Part shown: one piece after another, positions 63,551 through 64,000 of the stretch
Position numbering within the stretch: position 1 is the stretch's first letter
Layout of the letters: each line of letters begins with the position of its first letter
Source of the DNA: Larus michahellis
Taxonomy: Eukaryota; Chordata; Aves; Charadriiformes; Laridae
Length of the DNA stretch: 64,000 nt
Assembly: GCF_964199755.1 (NCBI RefSeq)
Contig: NC_133901.1
Coordinates: forward strand, 43,989,418-44,053,417
Reading direction: 5' to 3'
Position numbers and translations under genes: made by a program
Notes under the pieces: model-generated
Told to the model about the DNA's origin: nothing
The model's database searches: none
What the model saw: the letters and a program-made list of their open reading frames with translations, nothing else

Positions 63551-64000
63551 AACATATTAACCTCTAAAGGAATGAAGTGTATGCAAATGTGTAAAATAGA
63601 TAAACCTGCCCCACATAAGAGTGTTCCAATATCTTTAAGAGCATATGCACTACTTCACATAAAATACCATGTTTTATTCTAATTCTCAGCTACATTTATT
63701 AGACACTGAGTTTTCTTTCTTCAGTGTTTGCCTGCCTGGGTAGAATTTCTCTTTTAAAGCTTCAAAACACTTAGGTTCACAAACTAGGAGCTGAAGTTTG
63801 TATCTGCTATCGTTTACAGAAAGGGCAGAGTCAAGGTTAGTTGCACAGATCCACATTTCAAACTGGAATCAGAGCAAGCTGACTTCTGCTGGCAGAAGTT
63901 CATAAAGCATTTCATAGTTTCGATAGTGATTCTCTCTTGGGAACAACTGTCCAATGATTCTGATTGTAACGAAGATTAACAAAACACATTTTCTTGTACT

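Larger units (their letters stand above)
58019..64000 (-). other. NRG3: 3' part of the NRG3 intron upstream of the transmembrane exon
   Basis: No coding exon was recognised in these 6 kb. I looked for the small exon encoding the stalk sequence with GIEF and for EGF-domain exons with CDQFLPKTD, and did not see them, so they should lie beyond the window. The stretch holds a CR1 tail, a 39-bp tandem duplication, a long T-run near 61779 and MIR-like relics. Confidence 0.75.

Noticed and set aside
1..64000. CRISPR array, operon, prophage or other microbial-type system
   Set aside because: The sequence is a vertebrate genome with introns and CR1 elements; no regularly spaced repeats or compact gene clusters exist.

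Overview
The window is vertebrate nuclear DNA, almost certainly from a bird. It has one interpretable gene, on the minus strand, split into short exons with GT-AG introns of about 4 to 10 kb. It also has several 5'-truncated CR1 LINE tails that end in the avian-style ATTCTATGATTCT motif, and AT-rich single-copy DNA elsewhere. I cannot name the species from sequence alone.

The gene is NRG3 (neuregulin 3). Read from high to low coordinates, five coding exons are present: transmembrane exon 57916-58018, cytoplasmic exons 53374-53500, 45113-45240 and 35325-35495, and terminal exon 28967-29474, which carries the TGA stop. Every junction has an AG acceptor and a GTAAG-type donor, and the phases join without a break. 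Together they encode about 344 residues: the end of the stalk, the membrane span and the whole intracellular tail. The N-terminal extracellular part and the EGF-like receptor-binding domain are not in the window and should lie beyond 64000. A 3' UTR probably runs down from 28966, perhaps to an AATAAA at 27112-27117.

Layout: 1 to about 27094 is 3' flanking DNA with no gene I can support, holding three CR1 fragments and small simple repeats. From 27095 to 29474 is the NRG3 terminal exon. From 29475 to 58018 the other exons alternate with introns that contain a 475-bp CR1, an old degraded antisense CR1/L3-type LINE (about 40440-42240) and MIR-like SINE relics. From 58019 to 64000 is the 3' part of the intron upstream of the transmembrane exon, with a CR1 tail, a 39-bp tandem duplication and a MIR-like relic.

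The longer open frames elsewhere (up to 181 codons) look like chance or transposon-derived frames. I found no CRISPR array, operon, prophage or other novel multi-gene system. The points most worth checking are the apparent absence of the NRG3 tail cassette exon, an intronic CpG-rich patch at 51329-51440, a pair of perfect inverted repeats near 30761-30833, and a possible plus-strand exon at 26881-26983.
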